Program-made: the position numbers and the translations under genes | Assembly: GCA_949825045.1 (NCBI GenBank) | Contig: OX463812.1 | Coordinates: forward strand, 5,378,661-5,442,660 | From: Argyresthia goedartella | Taxonomy: Eukaryota > Arthropoda > Insecta > Lepidoptera > Argyresthiidae | Reading direction: 5' to 3' | DNA: 64,000 nucleotides | Part shown: positions 63,483-64,000 of the stretch, piece by piece | Position numbering within the stretch: position 1 is the first letter of the stretch | How the letters are laid out: every line of letters begins with the position of its first letter | Notes under the pieces: model-generated | Told to the model about the DNA's origin: nothing | Seen by the model: the letters and a program-made list of their open reading frames with translations, nothing else | Database searches by the model: none

Positions 63483-64000
63483 CTCAGTAAATATGCCATT
63501 ACAAGAAAATGGGTTCATATCAAAAGAGGAACATTATTGTGTAACGCACACAATTTTGTGCTGTCATATTTATTTATTTCGAACCTGAATTTTTATTTCG
63601 TTGCCAACATGATCGCATAGCGATTCCGCGATTTCAGAACGTGCCCGCTTGCGACGAGTTCTGTTTCACGTAGTTCAAATAATTGACGCTTCGCTTGCTT
63701 TAGCTATAAATTCAATGGTTTTTATTATTTTTCTTCAAAGAGTTTAGGCAGGTTTAGCCTTTTTAGGCCTTAGATGTCCCCCAATTCAATATAAAGTTAT
63801 AAAATAAATAATTTCAAAACTTGGGACGAGTGCTCGCGGTAGGCTTCTCGGAGAAACAAAACGTTTTGGAATGAAAGAGTCAAGGAGGCCATTTCGTTTA
63901 TCACTTGGTTTCCTGATACGGTGTTGAGAGTTCTGGTCCTCAAATTTCTTACAATCAAGGCAGCTGTCCGCATTCCTGTGAGTATCATTTTGATCCTGGT
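63483..64000. other. Unassigned end of window
   Basis: No ORF, repeat or motif is recognised. A 63-codon minus-strand frame (63797-63988) is probably chance. Confidence 0.4.

Noticed and set aside
1..64000. CRISPR array, bacterial operon, riboswitch or phage features
   Set aside because: No spacer-repeat pattern and no ribosome-binding-site-led gene clusters. All coding signals are eukaryotic transposon proteins.

Overview
This is a 64 kb piece of animal nuclear genome made almost entirely of transposable elements. I found no host gene, no rRNA and no functional tRNA. An insect, most likely a moth or butterfly, is suggested by four things: a tRNA-derived SINE whose tail is of a type common in Lepidoptera; an abundant lepidopteran-type repeat that opens with GGTCCGTACC; a mariner transposase with the DD37D signature of the maT group; and LTR promoters with a TATA box plus a TCAGT initiator. 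The species assignment is inference.

Left third (1-22.3 kb). A block called R here (about 3.7-3.9 kb) occurs three times: copy A 1620-6907 (carrying a 1.3 kb insertion), copy B 8126-12064, copy C 17559-21301. R contains a MITE-like foldback, a minus-strand SINE and two copies of the GGTCCGTACC repeat. Copies A and B each follow a broken Tc1-like transposase (DD34E). A and B look like one 6.4 kb tandem duplication joined at a TTGTG microhomology. B and C look like a 9.4 kb duplication that included a PHD-finger LINE (L1, 12065-16551) and a flanking 1 kb block D. The LINE was later lost from the second unit at an AAGAT microhomology.

Middle (22.3-34.3 kb). L2 (22.7-27.2 kb) is almost complete: ORF1 has one stop codon and ORF2 (984 aa, endonuclease plus reverse transcriptase) is open. 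Scrambled LINE fragments follow. L3 (about 29.0-34.05 kb) has an open ORF1 with an SGNH-hydrolase-like domain and a broken ORF2. L3 sits inside an older minus-strand LINE, L5.

Right half (34.3-60.3 kb) is a nested stack. L5 was hit by L4, a LINE with a 5' inversion (twin priming), whose pieces are now 25 kb apart. L4 was then hit by two LTR retrotransposons. The first is a BEL/Pao element (35841-40842) with 547-bp LTRs that are almost identical and a Pol reduced by deletion. The second is a Ty3/gypsy array of three LTRs and two internal regions (40902-57739), with a single GTGC target duplication at its outer edges and LTRs of about 2.2 kb. A 1309-bp maT mariner with 27-bp terminal repeats sits in the third gypsy LTR. 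The last 4 kb holds short LINE pieces and another SINE.

Within each element the ORFs form the usual replication kits: ORF1 RNA-binding protein with ORF2 EN/RT for the LINEs, Gag/PR/RT/RNase H/IN for the LTR elements, and a DDE/D transposase for the DNA elements. Only L2 ORF2, L3 ORF1, L1 ORF1 and the BEL Gag ORF read without a stop over their expected length.
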